From Chitinophaga sp. GbtcB8 (GTDB taxonomy: Bacteria; Bacteroidota; Bacteroidia; Chitinophagales; Chitinophagaceae): DNA of 64,000 nt. The translations under genes and the position numbers were made by a program. This document shows positions 27,447 through 36,125 of the stretch, piece by piece. The stretch lies in assembly GCF_019091455.1 (NCBI RefSeq), contig NZ_JAGXJN010000021.1:59839-123838 (forward strand), written 5' to 3'. The notes beneath the pieces were generated by a model. That model worked only from the letters and a program-made list of their open reading frames with translations. It had not been told where the DNA came from and did no database searches. The stretch's first letter is position 1. The number at the start of each line of letters is the position of its first letter.

Positions 27447-29423
27447 ATGAAGCGTCAATTGCATATAGCCTTTTTATCATTGTTATGCAGCCTGCCCTTT
27501 ATGGCAAATGCGCAAACAGAAATGAAGGCAAAGGAAGGTAAATATTATAGTATAACGGACGTGCCTATACCGGATAGCGTGGTGCTGGAAGTAGGCGGGC
27601 TGGCCTTTACACCGGACGACAGGTTGGGCGTATCTACCCGGCATGGGGAAATATGGCTGATCACAGACCCATACCAGAAGAAGTCTAAACAGCCGCAGTA
27701 CAAACGTTTTGCATATGGCATGCATGAAACCCTGGGCCTCGCCTGGCACAATGGATCTTTTTATACCACACAACGTTCGGAGCTCACAAAAGTAACCGAC
27801 ACTAACAACGACGGTAAAGCAGACCTGTTCCAGACCGTAGCCTCCTGGCCTTTGTCCGGCAACTACCATGAATATTCTTATGGACCGCTGTTCCTGCCCA
27901 ATGGCGATATGATCGTAACGCTCAACCTTTCCTGGATAGGGCGCGGTGCAAGCCTGGCTAAATGGCGTGGCTGGATGATGCGCATAAAACCGGACGGCAC
28001 TATGCAGCCTTATGCTGCGGGCATGCGCTCCCCGGCAGGTTTTGGATTGTCGGAGAATGGAGATATATTTTTTGCAGAGAACCAGGGCGACTGGATAGGC
28101 TCCGGCCGTATTACGCAAATAGACTATGGCGATTTTGCAGGTCACCCGGCAGGCTTGCGCTGGTCCGGTGAATATGGATCACCCATTAAGCTGAAACCGG
28201 AACAGTTCCCGGATTCCATTGGTATCCTGCACGACTTTGCCAAGAAAACAGAACACTTCAAAGAGCCCAGCGTATGGTTCCCGCACACACTGATGGGCAT
28301 TTCCACTTCAGAAGTATTAACCATCAACTCCGATGCCTTTGGTCCTTTCAAAGGCCAGGTACTGGTAGGCGACCAGGGACATAGCAAAGTGATGCGCGCT
28401 TTCCTCGAAAAAGTAAAGGGAAAATACCAGGGCGCCTGTTTCCCGTTCCTGGAGGGCTTTTCATCCGGTGTGCTGCGCATGGCCTGGGGAAGTGATCATT
28501 CCCTTTTTGTAGGTATGACCAGCCGCGGATGGGCTTCTACCGGCCCGGCATTATATGGTTTGCAGCGGGTAAATTTTAAAGGAGCTATGCCTTTTGAAAT
28601 AAAAGCCATGCGTGCACAAAGCAATGGTTTTGAGCTGGAATTTACCTTGCCGGTAAATAAAAAGCAGGCGGTAGATGCCAGCTTGTATAGCGTAACCGGT
28701 TTTACCTACGCTTATCATAAAACATATGGCAGTCCTATTATTAACCAGCAGCCCTGCGCAGTGGTAAAAAGTGAAGTGTCTGAAGATGGACGCCGGGTAA
28801 GGATCTACGTGGAAGGTTTGCGGGAAGGATATATTCATGAGCTGCATGTGAACGGCCTGCAATCACAATCAGGATTAGCCCTGCTGCATAACGTTGGCTA
28901 CTATACGTTAAATGCTATTCCGGCCGGCGTAGGCCCCAGCTGTGCAGTTACTACTAAAAGCCTGGCCGCCAGCGGCGCCGGTAATAAAGGCGCCTGCGGT
29001 ACAGATCCCACCAAATGCGTGAGTGTACAACCCGCCGGCTGGGCTAAGCCGGATATAACTTTACAGGTAGGTACTAAACCAGGTTTGAAGTTTGATGTAA
29101 CAGAGCTGGAAGTAACAGCCGGCAGCAGAGTAAAGCTGGTGTTTAATAATAATGATGATATGCTGCATAACCTGGTGATCACCGCTCCGGGTAAAGGAGA
29201 TGCAGTAGGTAAGCTAGCCATGGAAATGGGGTTAAGCGGTTCACAGCTGGCCTATGTGCCGGGATCAAAAGATGTGTTGTACAATACCTGCTTACTGCAG
29301 CCGGAAACCTCGCAGAGCATTTATTTTATAGCGCCTAAAACGCCGGGTAATTACCCGTACGTATGCACCTTCCCCGGCCACTATGCGGTAATGAAGGGCA
29401 TCCTGAAAGTAAAAGCGAAATAA
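27447..29423 (+). CDS. Sorbosone-dehydrogenase-like propeller fused to azurin-type cupredoxin
   Basis: 658 residues with signal peptide (CSLPFMANA). Residues about 30-370 are a six-bladed propeller of the glucose/sorbosone dehydrogenase-like (DUF7133-like) type: EVGGLAFTPDDRLGVSTRHGEIWLI, NNDGKADLFQTV, GMRSPAGFGLSENGDIFFAENQGDWIGSG. A linker domain follows. Residues about 535-658 are a cupredoxin with the full azurin copper set: His574 (DDMLHN), then Cys640, His645 and Met649 in YVCTFPGHYAVMKG, with the azurin C-x4-H-x3-M spacing. It therefore probably binds type-1 copper and passes electrons in the periplasm. Whether the propeller is an active dehydrogenase cannot be told. It sits 5 bases behind the DUF1080-PA14 lipoprotein gene. 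Confidence 0.85.
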   Translation: MKRQLHIAFLSLLCSLPFMANAQTEMKAKEGKYYSITDVPIPDSVVLEVGGLAFTPDDRLGVSTRHGEIWLITDPYQKKSKQPQYKRFAYGMHETLGLAWHNGSFYTTQRSELTKVTDTNNDGKADLFQTVASWPLSGNYHEYSYGPLFLPNGDMIVTLNLSWIGRGASLAKWRGWMMRIKPDGTMQPYAAGMRSPAGFGLSENGDIFFAENQGDWIGSGRITQIDYGDFAGHPAGLRWSGEYGSPIKLKPEQFPDSIGILHDFAKKTEHFKEPSVWFPHTLMGISTSEVLTINSDAFGPFKGQVLVGDQGHSKVMRAFLEKVKGKYQGACFPFLEGFSSGVLRMAWGSDHSLFVGMTSRGWASTGPALYGLQRVNFKGAMPFEIKAMRAQSNGFELEFTLPVNKKQAVDASLYSVTGFTYAYHKTYGSPIINQQPCAVVKSEVSEDGRRVRIYVEGLREGYIHELHVNGLQSQSGLALLHNVGYYTLNAIPAGVGPSCAVTTKSLAASGAGNKGACGTDPTKCVSVQPAGWAKPDITLQVGTKPGLKFDVTELEVTAGSRVKLVFNNNDDMLHNLVITAPGKGDAVGKLAMEMGLSGSQLAYVPGSKDVLYNTCLLQPETSQSIYFIAPKTPGNYPYVCTFPGHYAVMKGILKVKAK

Positions 29424-29448
29424 GAAATAGAAGTAATCAAAAGAAGCC

Positions 29449-32400
29449 ATGCAACGTTTTTTAAGTGTTTGTTTATGCCTGTGTGCAGGAATGAATGGAT
29501 GGGCGCAGCAAAAAGCTCCTTTCCTGAAAAGCAGCCGCCTGCAGCAATACGTAACATTCTTTAACCGGGTAGACGATAAAAAGAATGTAATGAATTATGT
29601 GCCGGATGAGCAGGCGGCCACCTGGCTGCAAAACAATATTCCTTTACTGGATTGTCCGGACAGCACCATTGAACAAACCTATTATTACCGCTGGTACAGC
29701 TTTCGCAAACACTTAAAGCAAACACCGGATGGTTTCATTTTCACAGAATTTATTGAACCGGTAAAACATGCCGGCAGGTATAATGCATTAAGCTGCGCCA
29801 CAGGCCATCACATCTATGAAGGCCGCTGGCTGCGCGATACGCAGTACGTAGACCAATACATCCGTTACTGGCTGGAAAAAGACAAACGCCAGGCTAAGCC
29901 ACGCTTCCACCAGTTCAGCGGCTGGGCTGCCGATGCCGTTTACAATTATTACCTGGTTACAGGCAACCGCAATTTTGCCATCAGCATGCTGGATTCCCTG
30001 GATGCCGATTACCGTTTGTGGGAGCAGGAAAAATTATTACCGGACGGTATGTTCTGGCAGTTTGATGTAAGAGATGGAATGGAAGAATCTATCAGCGGCT
30101 CCCGTAAAGAGAGGAATATACGCCCTACCATAAACAGCTATATGTATGGCAATGCCCGCGCACTGGCGCTGATAGCCGCTATGGCCGGACGCGACAGCCT
30201 GCGTATCCGGTATACAAAATTAGCCGCACAGTTAAAAGCAGACGTGCAGGAAAAGTTATGGGATGATACAGCCAGCTTCTTTAAAGTACGTTTTGCAAAA
30301 GGCGGTTTATCCGGAGCAAGAGAGGAGATAGGTTTTATACCCTGGTATTTTAACCTGCCGGATGATAAGGCCACTTATGCAAAAGCCTGGCAACAGCTCA
30401 CCGATCCAAAGGGATTTGATGCACCCTGGGGTATTACCACCGCAGAACAGCGGCACCCTGCTTTTCGTACACACGGAACCGGTGGTTGTGAGTGGGATGG
30501 CGCCATATGGCCCTTTGCCACTACGCAAACATTAAAAGCATTAGCCAACCTGTTAACAGATTACCGTAATCACGATGGAATGAATGCGCAGGTATATTAC
30601 CGCGCGTTGAAAACATACGCCCGTTCCCACCAGAAGAACGGGCAACCTTATTTAGGTGAGTACCAGGATGAAAAGAACGGGTACTGGCTAAAAGGAGATG
30701 ACCCGCGCAGCAGCTTTTACAACCACTCCGGTTTCTGTGACCTGGTGATCAGTGACCTGGTAGGATTAAAACCCCGCAGTGATGAACAGGTAGAAATAGC
30801 GCCGCTGATCCCTGCAGGAACCTGGGATTGGTTTTGCCTGGACCAGGTGCCTTATCATGGCCGCCTGCTCACCATCCTGTGGGATAGGACCGGCAACAAA
30901 TATCATAAAGGAAAAGGCTTTCAAATATTTGCCGACGGTGAAAAGATCTACAGCGGTAACAATCTTACCCGCATCATAACACCGCTGCCTGCAAAAAAGC
31001 AGGTGCTTACTTTGTGGTACAACAGCCCGGCCGCTAAATGGACCGCTGCATTGCCCATTGGTAACGGGCATCAGGGAGCTATGATCTACGGCGGTGTGAA
31101 TACAGAGCACTTACAGTTTAACGAAGCTACTTTATGGACAGATGGGCCGCGGGAACATGCCCGCACCGGCGCAGTACAATACCTGCCCCAGATCCGCGCG
31201 CTGCTGGCAGCCGGTAAGCAAAAAGAAGCAGAGCAGCTGGCTGAAGAACATTTCCTGGGGCAAAAAAGCGCTCCGCCCGCCTCCCGTTATGAGGCAGCAT
31301 ACCAGCCTTTTGGCGACCTGCTGTTACACTTCAGGGATACCACTGCAGCAGTAATGGATTATCACCGGGAGCTGGACCTGAACACCGCCATTGCCCGCAC
31401 CACCTATACTACCAACAATATTCATTATACCCGCGAATACCTGGCCAGCGCGCCGCAAAAGGCCATTGCAGTACATTTAACAGCAGACAGGCCGGGAAGC
31501 ATCAGCTTCACTGCAGCAATAAAAACGCCACACAAAACGTACCGCATCCGCAAGATCAATGACAGCACGCTGGCGCTTTTCCTGCAGGTAAAAGATGGAG
31601 TACTAAAGGGTGAAAGCTGGCTAAAGCTAAGTGCACGTAAAGGGCGTGTAACCGTTGGGGATAGTACCGTCACAGTTGAGGATGCAGACGAAGCCACGCT
31701 ATACCTCACCGCTGCTACCAGCTACAAAAGTTATAAAGATGTAAGCGGCAACCCGGCTGCTCTTTGCGCACAGGTAACAGCTAAGCTAAAAGGTCTTTCC
31801 TATGCAGGTATTAAAGCAGCACATATCAAAGACTACCAGCAATACTTTAATACACTGGATCTTAACCTGGGCGAAGGGCAAACACAGCTGCCCACGGATC
31901 AGCGCATCCGGAAATTTACACCGGCCACAGATCCTGCGCTGGCAGCCTTGTATGTACAATATGCCCGTTACCTGATGATCGCAGCATCGCGCCCGGGCGG
32001 GCAGCCCATGAACCTGCAGGGCATCTGGAACGATCAGCTAACGCCGCCCTGGGATAGCAAGTACACCACCAATATTAACTTTGAGATGAACTACTGGCCG
32101 GCAGAGGTCTGGAATCTTTCCCCCTGCACAGCGCCTATGTTTAGTTTAATAGATGATGTAGCGCAAACCGGCCGTGTTACTGCAAAAGAGCAGTACGGTG
32201 CGCCAGGCTGGGTATTACATCATAATACCGATCTGTGGCGGGCCACTGCGCCTATTAATGCAGCTAATCACGGCATATGGGTAACAGGAGCAGCCTGGCT
32301 CAGTCATCATTTATGGGAACATTATTTATTCACAAAAGACCCTGTTTTCTTGCGGCAAAAGGCGTATCCCATTATGAAAGCGGCCGCCAGCTTTTTTGTG

Positions 32401-33270
32401 AGCTTCCTGGTGAAAGACAGTGTTACCGGATGGTTAATCAGCACCCCTTCCAATTCCCCGGAGAACGGCGGCCTGGTAGCCGGTCCAACAATGGACCACC
32501 AGCTGATCCGCGACCTGTTTAAGAACTGCATAGATGCAGCCGCCATCCTGCATACGGATGCTGCCTTTAGCCAAACCCTGCAAACAAAATATAAACAGAT
32601 AGCGCCTAACCAGATCGGTAAGTTCGGGCAGCTGCGGGAGTGGTTGCAGGATGTAGATGATACTACCAGCCGCCACCGGCACGTATCCCATTTGTGGGGT
32701 GTGTTCCCCGGTAAGGATATTACCTGGGATCAGTCGCCGGAATTTATGAAAGCCGCGCGCCAGTCCTTATTATTCCGTGGTGATGGCGGTACCGGCTGGA
32801 GCCTTGCCTGGAAGGTGAACCTGTGGGCAAGGTTTAAAGATGGCAACCACGCATTGCTCATCCTCAAAAACCTGCTAACGCCAGCGGAAGACCTGAAGGG
32901 CGGCAAAGCACATGGCGGCTCATTTACCAACCTGTTTGGTGCACATCCGCCTTTCCAGATAGATGGTAATTTTGGCGGCGCTTCCGGCATCGCAGAAATG
33001 CTGGTGCAAAGCCATATGGGTTATATTGACCTGTTGCCGGCCCTGCCGGATGCCTGGCCAGCCGGTCATGTAAGCGGTATTTGCACCCGCGGTGGTTTTG
33101 TGCTGAATATGAATTGGCAACAAGGTAAGCTGCAGCAGCTAACGGTAACGGCTACTGCCAGCGGGCCCTGTGAGCTGAAGTACGGGCAGCAATCGCTGAA
33201 GCTATCTACCCAAAAAGGAAAGAAATACCGACTGCAGGTTAAAGATGACCGGTTAGAAGTGGTGAAGTAA
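29449..33270 (+). CDS. (Alpha/alpha)6 glycosidase module fused to GH95
   Basis: 1273 residues, secreted. Residues about 25-510 look like an (alpha/alpha)6-toroid hydrolase of the GH63/MGH1-like kind: YYYRWYSFRKHL, SCATGHHIYEGRWLRD, FWQFDVRDGMEESISGSR, GTGGCEWDGAIWPFATTQTLKAL, SFYNHSGFCDLVISDLVGL. GH142 is another possible relationship. Residues about 520-1273 are a complete GH95: LWYNSPAAKWTAALPIGNGHQGAMIYGGV, MNLQGIWNDQLTPPWDSKYTTNINFEMNYWPAE, GQLREWLQDVDD, HRHVSHLWGVFPG, DGGTGWSLAWK, IDGNFGGASGIAEML. GH95 enzymes remove alpha-L-fucose or alpha-L-galactose, the latter known from rhamnogalacturonan II. No internal frameshift is seen; the fusion is real in this sequence. Confidence 0.88.
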   Translation: MQRFLSVCLCLCAGMNGWAQQKAPFLKSSRLQQYVTFFNRVDDKKNVMNYVPDEQAATWLQNNIPLLDCPDSTIEQTYYYRWYSFRKHLKQTPDGFIFTEFIEPVKHAGRYNALSCATGHHIYEGRWLRDTQYVDQYIRYWLEKDKRQAKPRFHQFSGWAADAVYNYYLVTGNRNFAISMLDSLDADYRLWEQEKLLPDGMFWQFDVRDGMEESISGSRKERNIRPTINSYMYGNARALALIAAMAGRDSLRIRYTKLAAQLKADVQEKLWDDTASFFKVRFAKGGLSGAREEIGFIPWYFNLPDDKATYAKAWQQLTDPKGFDAPWGITTAEQRHPAFRTHGTGGCEWDGAIWPFATTQTLKALANLLTDYRNHDGMNAQVYYRALKTYARSHQKNGQPYLGEYQDEKNGYWLKGDDPRSSFYNHSGFCDLVISDLVGLKPRSDEQVEIAPLIPAGTWDWFCLDQVPYHGRLLTILWDRTGNKYHKGKGFQIFADGEKIYSGNNLTRIITPLPAKKQVLTLWYNSPAAKWTAALPIGNGHQGAMIYGGVNTEHLQFNEATLWTDGPREHARTGAVQYLPQIRALLAAGKQKEAEQLAEEHFLGQKSAPPASRYEAAYQPFGDLLLHFRDTTAAVMDYHRELDLNTAIARTTYTTNNIHYTREYLASAPQKAIAVHLTADRPGSISFTAAIKTPHKTYRIRKINDSTLALFLQVKDGVLKGESWLKLSARKGRVTVGDSTVTVEDADEATLYLTAATSYKSYKDVSGNPAALCAQVTAKLKGLSYAGIKAAHIKDYQQYFNTLDLNLGEGQTQLPTDQRIRKFTPATDPALAALYVQYARYLMIAASRPGGQPMNLQGIWNDQLTPPWDSKYTTNINFEMNYWPAEVWNLSPCTAPMFSLIDDVAQTGRVTAKEQYGAPGWVLHHNTDLWRATAPINAANHGIWVTGAAWLSHHLWEHYLFTKDPVFLRQKAYPIMKAAASFFVSFLVKDSVTGWLISTPSNSPENGGLVAGPTMDHQLIRDLFKNCIDAAAILHTDAAFSQTLQTKYKQIAPNQIGKFGQLREWLQDVDDTTSRHRHVSHLWGVFPGKDITWDQSPEFMKAARQSLLFRGDGGTGWSLAWKVNLWARFKDGNHALLILKNLLTPAEDLKGGKAHGGSFTNLFGAHPPFQIDGNFGGASGIAEMLVQSHMGYIDLLPALPDAWPAGHVSGICTRGGFVLNMNWQQGKLQQLTVTATASGPCELKYGQQSLKLSTQKGKKYRLQVKDDRLEVVK

Positions 33271-33309
33271 TAATTAATTGAACACGCTCTACACAATTCG
33301 TAATTCTAA

Positions 33310-34044
33310 ATGAAGTATTTCTTCATATTGCTCCTCCTCCCAATGGCTGTCTTCGCCCAGGAAGTAAAACCTGAAGCCACCGAAGACTGGTCGCACCAGC
33401 CACCGGTGGTAACCCCTGCGGATAAACGCCATGCGCCTTCAGACGCCATTGTGTTATTTTCCACAGCACAGGACCTTAACAAATGGGAGCACCCGGACAG
33501 CAGCGCTGTAAAATGGGCGGTTAATGGCAATGAGCTTACCATTGTGCCCAAGGCAAAAGATATCCGTACCAAACAGGCCTTTGGCAGCATACAGCTCCAT
33601 ATAGAATGGAAAACGCCTGATCCCAAAGAAAATAAAGGCCGCAATAACATGGGCAATAGCGGGGTGCTGTTCATGGGCCTGTATGAGCTGCAGATCTACG
33701 AAAGCTACCAGTACCGGGAACGCATATATTATAATGGACAGGCCGGCAGCATTTACAAACAATATGCACCCCTGGCAAATGCAAGCCTGCCGCCGCAAAC
33801 CTGGCAAACCTTTGATGTAGTGTTTGAAGCGCCGGAATTTAATGCTGATCAGTCTTTGAAAACACCCGCTTATATCACCGTTTTTCAGAACGGCATCCTT
33901 ATACAGAACCACGTAGCCATTAAAGGCCCCATGGTATATGCCGGTTATCCCAGATATGTGTGCCATGCCGCTAAACTGCCGCTGCTGCTGCAGGAACACG
34001 GCAGTAAGGTCAGCTTCCGCAACATATGGGTAAGGGAATTATGA
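33310..34044 (+). CDS. DUF1080 (3-keto-disaccharide hydrolase-like) protein
   Basis: 244 residues with a signal peptide (MKYFFILLLLPMAVFAQ). The mature protein is a single DUF1080 jelly roll: HAPSDAIVLFSTAQDLNKWE, FGSIQLHIEWKTPDP, NMGNSGVLFMGLYELQIYESYQ, GQAGSIYKQYAPLANASLPPQTWQTFDVVF, GPMVYAG, SKVSFRNIWVREL. These are the usual blocks of the family, including the NSGV and QIYES strands near the active site. It is the second DUF1080 protein of the locus and, unlike the first, has no PA14 module or lipobox. It is the last enzyme gene before the sigma/FecR/SusCD block. Confidence 0.9.
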   Translation: MKYFFILLLLPMAVFAQEVKPEATEDWSHQPPVVTPADKRHAPSDAIVLFSTAQDLNKWEHPDSSAVKWAVNGNELTIVPKAKDIRTKQAFGSIQLHIEWKTPDPKENKGRNNMGNSGVLFMGLYELQIYESYQYRERIYYNGQAGSIYKQYAPLANASLPPQTWQTFDVVFEAPEFNADQSLKTPAYITVFQNGILIQNHVAIKGPMVYAGYPRYVCHAAKLPLLLQEHGSKVSFRNIWVREL

Positions 34045-34109
34045 CAGTATAGGACAGTTAGTTGGAGATAATTTATTATATTCCGCTAACTCACCATACG
34101 TAATACCAC

Positions 34110-34655
34110 GTGGAAGATCAACTTTGGGATGCCATAAGGGACAATGACAAAGAAGCCTTTACTATGTTGTACAAGGCTTACTACCAGCTGCTTTTTGCAG
34201 AAGGCTTCCGCACCTGTGGTAATAAAGACCTGGTGAAAGACTGTATTCATGAGCTCTTCCTCGAAATATGGTATAACCGCCACAAACTGCCGCCGGTACA
34301 GCATGTAGGCGCTTATCTCAAAACCTATCTCCGCAGGAAAATTCAGCGGGAAGCCGGCAAGCTGCAGCATTACGCTGTAGCCGATATGGAAACCCGCATT
34401 ACCGAAACAGAACGCCCCTACGAAGAGCTGCTCATCCTCATGCAATCTAAAAAAGAAATGGCCGATAAAGTACGGGCCGCCATGCAGCAGCTATCCCAGC
34501 GCCAGATAGAGATCATCCGCATGAAATTCTTTGAGAATAAGAGCTACGAAGAAATATCCGCCCTTACCACCACCACCCCGCGTACCATTTATAACCAGGT
34601 ATACGACTCCCTCAAGATCCTGCGTAAGTGTTTAAGAGTGGTACTATTTTTCTAA
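34110..34655 (+). CDS. ECF sigma-70 factor (SusCD-linked)
   Basis: 181 residues, starting at GTG (no ATG precedes it in frame). Region 2 spans about 10-80 (DKEAFTMLYKAYYQLLFAEGFRTCGNKDLVKDCIHELFLEIWYNRHKL). Region 4 spans about 120-175 (MQQLSQRQIEIIRMKFFENKSYEEISALTTTTPRTIYNQVYDSLKILRKCL) with an intact helix-turn-helix. It is followed by FecR, SusC and SusD genes in the standard order, so it should activate the locus when the SusC-FecR relay reports bound glycan. It probably directs transcription from the susC leader and perhaps other promoters in the locus. Confidence 0.93.
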   Translation: MEDQLWDAIRDNDKEAFTMLYKAYYQLLFAEGFRTCGNKDLVKDCIHELFLEIWYNRHKLPPVQHVGAYLKTYLRRKIQREAGKLQHYAVADMETRITETERPYEELLILMQSKKEMADKVRAAMQQLSQRQIEIIRMKFFENKSYEEISALTTTTPRTIYNQVYDSLKILRKCLRVVLFF

Positions 34656-34695
34656 TTATCAGCCTGTTAAAAATTATTTTTAAATTTTTATAACA

Positions 34696-34716
34696 ATTCC
34701 ATAGTAAAAATGGAAT
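34696..34716. repeat. Small inverted repeat between sigma and FecR genes
   Basis: ATTCCAT (34696-34702) and ATGGAAT (34710-34716) are perfect inverted arms around AGTAAAA, in an A+T-rich 95-base gap. No T run follows, so a terminator is unlikely; a protein-binding site or a weak hairpin is possible. Confidence 0.4.
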
Positions 34717-34750
34717 GTTGGTTGCACTTATATATATACAAAGCCCCCGT

Positions 34751-35887
34751 ATGGATTATACATTATATGCACCGGAAGACTTTGCGGCCAATGAATCCTA
34801 CCTGCGGTACTATTTTAAGTTAGACCCCGTAGATGTTTTTTTCTGGCAGAACTGGATCAGCAATCATCCGGAAAAGCTGGATGTGATCATGAGCGCCGAT
34901 CAGCTCATCAGCTTTGCTGCCCTGCAGCTGCCGGAAGAGGAATACCAGCAGGAGATGGAACGCCTGCACCGCGCTATTAACACCCATGAAGGCGAAGCCC
35001 CGCAAGAGGAGGCACCGCTGATAGCCACCAAACAGGGCCGCCTGATACGCCTGTTTGCGCTGGCCGTGATCACCATTGGGATTGTGCTTACAGTAATACT
35101 GTTCTTTTATAATAAGGAGTATTACAACAACAAGAACACCCGGCAGCTACTGGCCACCCAATACCTGCAGGAGAAAAAGAACAACGGCACACAGGCATTA
35201 ACCATACAGCTGGAAGATAGCAGCACCGTGATACTGGAAGCAGGCGCCAAACTTTTATACCCGCCGCATTTCAAAAGCGGTAAAAGAGAAGTGTACCTGG
35301 AAGGGGAGGCTTTTTTTGATGTAAGCCATGATGCAGACCGCCCTTTTTATGTGTTCTACAATAACCTGGTCACACATGTGCTGGGCACCAGCTTCCGGAT
35401 AAAAACCAATCCGAAGAAACAGGTAGAGGTAACGGTACACAGCGGTAAGGTAGAAGTGTATGAGCAGGTTACCGCTTCCCGCAAACGGGAACGGATCAAC
35501 GTTAGCAATGGAGTGATCCTGACACCTAACCAGAAAGTGATCTATTCGGAAGATAGCCGGCAGTTTGAAGCATTGCTGGTAGAAGATCCGCTGCCCTTAT
35601 TGCCGGTAGTACCGGCAGACAGTATACACAGTGCCGGTGCAGTGGCTGTAGCAGCCAGCTTTGTATTTAACAGGGCGCCCTTACCGGAAGTGCTGCGCAC
35701 CTTTGAACAGGTATACGGTATAGAAATAGAAGTAGAGAATGAGCGTATTAACAGCTGCCATTTCTCAGGAGATATATCTAACATGGATTTTAATGCCAGA
35801 ATGGAAGTGATCTGCCAGGTATTACATGCAGCCTATGAGATCAGGGGTACAAAGATTATTATCAGGGGCAACGGTTGCCCGGTGTAA
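34751..35887 (+). CDS. FecR-family anti-sigma factor
   Basis: About 378 residues from ATG 34751 (MDYTLYAPEDFAANESYLRYYF), which matches how these proteins usually begin; the upstream ATG at 34715 would add 12 unlikely residues (MLVALIYIQSPR). The N-terminal 100 residues are the cytoplasmic sigma-binding part. One membrane helix follows (LIRLFALAVITIGIVLTVILFFY). The periplasmic FecR domain contains TIQLEDSSTVILEAGAKLLYPPHF, REVYLEGEAFFDVSHDADRPFYVF and HVLGTSFRIKTNPKKQVEVTVHSGKVEVY. The C-terminal DUF4974 (FNRAPLPEVLRTFEQVYGIEIEVENERI) contacts the SusC signalling domain. It partners the sigma factor just upstream and SusC just downstream. Confidence 0.93.
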   Translation: MDYTLYAPEDFAANESYLRYYFKLDPVDVFFWQNWISNHPEKLDVIMSADQLISFAALQLPEEEYQQEMERLHRAINTHEGEAPQEEAPLIATKQGRLIRLFALAVITIGIVLTVILFFYNKEYYNNKNTRQLLATQYLQEKKNNGTQALTIQLEDSSTVILEAGAKLLYPPHFKSGKREVYLEGEAFFDVSHDADRPFYVFYNNLVTHVLGTSFRIKTNPKKQVEVTVHSGKVEVYEQVTASRKRERINVSNGVILTPNQKVIYSEDSRQFEALLVEDPLPLLPVVPADSIHSAGAVAVAASFVFNRAPLPEVLRTFEQVYGIEIEVENERINSCHFSGDISNMDFNARMEVICQVLHAAYEIRGTKIIIRGNGCPV

Positions 35888-35930
35888 ATGTAGAGTAGTC
35901 AGCAATAAATAACGGTCAGCATAAAAAACA

Positions 35931-36018
35931 AGCCGGCAATGTGGCGCATTACCGGCTGTTAGTGTTGTCCGGATCCTTTTACTAAACGAACAAACAATTC
36001 CAAGTTATGAAAAATTAA
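35931..36018 (+). repeat. susC leader repeat, copy 1 (hairpin plus false start)
   Basis: First of two related leader units. It contains a stem GCCGGCAATG / CATTACCGGC (9 of 10 paired) around the loop TGGCG at 35932-35956, then CCGGATCCTTTTA, AACAA and GTTATGAAA. The ATG at 36007 opens a three-codon reading frame (M-K-N-stop) at the place equivalent to the susC start in copy 2. Confidence 0.8.
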
Positions 36019-36040
36019 CCAAAATCAATTCCACCAGGCC

Positions 36041-36125
36041 AGCCGGTATTGTGGCGCAATACCGCTTAGCACGGCCCTAATTCCCGGATCCTTTTATTAA
36101 ACCAACAAATTTTCATGTTATGAAA
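36041..36125 (+). repeat. susC leader repeat, copy 2, ending in the susC start
   Basis: Second unit, offset by about 110-113 bases. The stem CGGTATTG / CAATACCG closes the same TGGCG loop; its paired bases differ from copy 1 while pairing is kept (AATG/CATT against ATTG/CAAT). CCGGATCCTTTTA, AACAA and GTTATGAAA follow in the same order, and here the ATG at 36120 is the susC start codon. Confidence 0.8.

Noticed and set aside
34731..34741. TATATATATA run as a promoter of the first FecR gene
   Set aside because: It does not fit TAnnTTTG, and the gene is more simply co-transcribed with the sigma factor.
34715..34750. Upstream ATG as the start of the first FecR gene
   Set aside because: It adds 12 hydrophobic residues not typical of the family, while MDYTLYAPEDF at 34751 matches the usual FecR beginning.
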